DNA of 9,153 nt from an uncultured Erysipelotrichaceae bacterium (GTDB lineage Bacteria; Bacillota_I; Bacilli_A; RF39; UBA660), in the NCBI GenBank assembly GCA_902767005.1, contig CACXFY010000109.1, positions 1-9,153 on the forward strand, given 5' to 3'. Below, piece after piece: positions 8,214-9,153 of the stretch (position 1 is its first letter; each line of letters begins with the position of its first letter). A program made the position numbers and the translations under genes. The notes beneath the pieces are model-generated. The model was not told the origin of the DNA. It did not search any database and saw nothing but the letters and a program-made list of their open reading frames with translations.

Positions 8214-8948
8214 ATGGCAAAGAATAAAAAGAAAGAAACAGAAGTATTAGAAATAGAAGATAAAGAATTAGAAAAAAAGCTATTCGAAGAAATAGATGAA
8301 GTAGAAGTATTAGATGAAGATGTTAAATACTATGAAGATGAAGAACCAGAGTATTATGAAAAAAAGAAAAAAGAAAAAAAACCAAGAAATTATAATAAAA
8401 TACTAACTACTATTCTATTAATCGCTATGGCTATTACTATTATGATATCTACAGATGTAATATGTGTATCACGTTTTAATGTTGGTCCATTCTTTGCTCT
8501 ACCATTACATACATATAAAGATGGTGGTAGTAGAGCTTATTATGGTATCGGTTATAAAGTAATACAATATAATCAAATACAAGGTCGTAGAGATAAAGAA
8601 TTAGGTTTTTGGAATTTAAAATATAATACTAATGCTATCAATATAAAAGACTTAGATTTAGCTATAGATTTTTATAAAAACAAAAATAAGGCTTATAATA
8701 AGTATTATAAAAAATTCGTTAGAGTAGATACATCTCTATTAGAAGTAGATGATAAGAATAAAGTATTATTACTAGGTTATAAAGATGGAGAAGGAGATAA
8801 GTATAATATAAATATTAATTGTAAGATGGCTAATACTTATCTAGATCACTTCACACCAGGTAATGAAATAATGATAATAGGTACATTTAGTAAGTATAAT
8901 CCTAAGACTAATACAATTACTATAGATAACTGTTTTGCAGAACAATAA
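8214..8948 (+). CDS. Single-pass membrane protein with acidic N-terminal tail and possible OB-like C-terminal domain
   Basis: The product is 244 residues and I cannot name its family with confidence. The first 60 residues are hydrophilic: an acidic Glu/Asp stretch (8-49) and then a very basic Lys-rich patch (50-58), which by the positive-inside rule keeps the N-terminus in the cytoplasm. A single TM helix follows at about 63-80. The outer part begins with a Gly/Tyr-rich segment (GPFFALPLHTY, then YYGIGYKVIQYNQ and FWNLKYN) of a kind seen in small Firmicutes membrane proteins. The last 75 residues, from VRVDTSLLEV to TITIDNCF, alternate like the strands of an OB fold (tRNA_anti-like); this is inference from pattern only. 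The poly-A coding stretch at 8358-8382 includes the slip heptamer A AAA AAG in the reading frame. Start chosen at ATG 8214 because of TAGGTGAT upstream. Confidence 0.8.
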   Translation: MAKNKKKETEVLEIEDKELEKKLFEEIDEVEVLDEDVKYYEDEEPEYYEKKKKEKKPRNYNKILTTILLIAMAITIMISTDVICVSRFNVGPFFALPLHTYKDGGSRAYYGIGYKVIQYNQIQGRRDKELGFWNLKYNTNAINIKDLDLAIDFYKNKNKAYNKYYKKFVRVDTSLLEVDDKNKVLLLGYKDGEGDKYNININCKMANTYLDHFTPGNEIMIIGTFSKYNPKTNTITIDNCFAEQ

Positions 8949-8977
8949 AAAGAAGAATTTTAACATTCTTCTTTTTT
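8947..8977 (+). terminator. Rho-independent terminator after the 8214 gene
   Basis: AAAAAGAAGAAT (8947-8958) pairs perfectly over 12 bp with ATTCTTCTTTTT (8965-8976) around a 6-nt loop, ending in a T6 tract. Two bases of the stop TAA (8946-8948) form the base of the left arm. Confidence 0.8.
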
Positions 8978-8988
8978 GTATGCTTATA

Positions 8989-9003
8989 TGCTATACTTAT
9001 AAT
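8989..9003 (+). promoter_or_regulatory. -10 region for the 9014 gene
   Basis: TGCTATACT (8989-8997) is an extended -10 with one mismatch; it puts the start near 9004, about 10 nt before the ATG. A perfect TATAAT at 8998-9003 follows directly, but it would start transcription inside the ribosome binding site, so the first is preferred. Confidence 0.5.
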
Positions 9004-9013
9004 AGGTGAGAAT

Positions 9014-9153
9014 ATGAGAATAAATAAAAAAGAAAGAGTAACCTTTTTGTTATTCGGTATTATAGCATTATTAGGAATAGGTTATGCCTACTTAAGTACT
9101 AATTTAAGTATAGATGGAATAAGTAATATTACAAGAGCTAATTGGAATGTTCA
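9014..9153 (+). CDS. N-terminus of a surface or secreted protein (3' end outside window)
   Basis: Forty-six full codons are visible. ATG 9014 is preceded by TAGGTGAG (9003-9010). The product starts MRINKKERVT, then a hydrophobic helix (about residues 10-27, ending GIGYAYLST), then NLSIDGISNITRANWNV, where the window ends. A basic start, a hydrophobic core, AYLSTNL and a following N-x-x-x-A-N-W-N-V segment resemble the SipW-type signal region of TasA/camelysin-like surface proteins and other secreted proteins of Firmicutes. This is recognition of a pattern from a short fragment and could equally be a general signal anchor. The gene follows its own terminator-promoter boundary, so it probably starts a new transcription unit. 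Confidence 0.75.
   Translation, partial: MRINKKERVTFLLFGIIALLGIGYAYLSTNLSIDGISNITRANWNV

Overview
The window is an AT-rich, gene-dense stretch of bacterial chromosome in which every gene is on the + strand. AGA, ATA and TTA codons dominate. Trp is read from TGG, and TGA is used once as a stop (5061-5063, end of the nucleotidyltransferase gene), so the standard bacterial code (table 11) fits and the Mycoplasma code does not. The AT richness, PcrA and NAD-dependent LigA of Bacillus type, Shine-Dalgarno sites of the form TAGGTGAT, and a Gram-positive-type sortase point to a low-GC Firmicutes/Bacillota member. My best guess is one of the uncultured, Mollicutes-related gut Bacilli lineages (RF39-like). 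That placement is inferred from sequence style and was not tested by a search.

Layout. 1-438: 3' part of a sortase gene. 464-1354: membrane protein with about five TM segments and a charged, probably helical tail, in one operon with the sortase. 1410-3503: pcrA helicase, followed 11 nt later by a small membrane-anchored protein of unknown function (3515-4066). 4125-5063: sugar-phosphate-type nucleotidyltransferase. 5140-6117: secreted protein with a signal peptide and a C-terminal VPNTA/TM/positive-tail segment that looks like a sortase sorting signal. 6166-8151: ligA. 8214-8948: single-pass protein with an acidic N-terminal tail and a possible OB-like C-terminal domain. 9014 to the end: start of a surface or secreted protein cut by the window edge.

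The genes fall into two themes. DNA replication and repair is represented by pcrA and ligA, which are neighbours in Bacillus but are separated here by three other genes. The cell envelope is represented by the sortase, its membrane-protein neighbour, the VPNTA protein and the final truncated surface protein.

The most consistent signal outside the genes is the build of the gaps. At six boundaries (after 1354, 4066, 5063, 6117, 8151 and 8948) there is a rho-independent terminator hairpin. In five of these the upstream stop codon lies inside the hairpin or at its base; at the sixth (5063) the hairpin begins just after the stop. Each is followed within about 5-25 nt by a -10 promoter element, in four or five cases an extended TGnTATAAT form, and then directly by the Shine-Dalgarno site and start codon. 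Predicted 5' leaders are only about 10-25 nt.

Three genes have an in-frame start codon upstream of the one supported by the ribosome binding site (5089, 6154 and 8205). Those starts lie in a terminator or inside the Shine-Dalgarno site, so I moved the starts downstream. I see no mobile element, CRISPR array, tRNA, rRNA or riboswitch, and no gene-free stretch longer than about 80 bases. I do not see a clear new multi-gene system here. The best leads are the sortase with its missing Arg, its possible VPNTA substrate, and the compact terminator-promoter modules.
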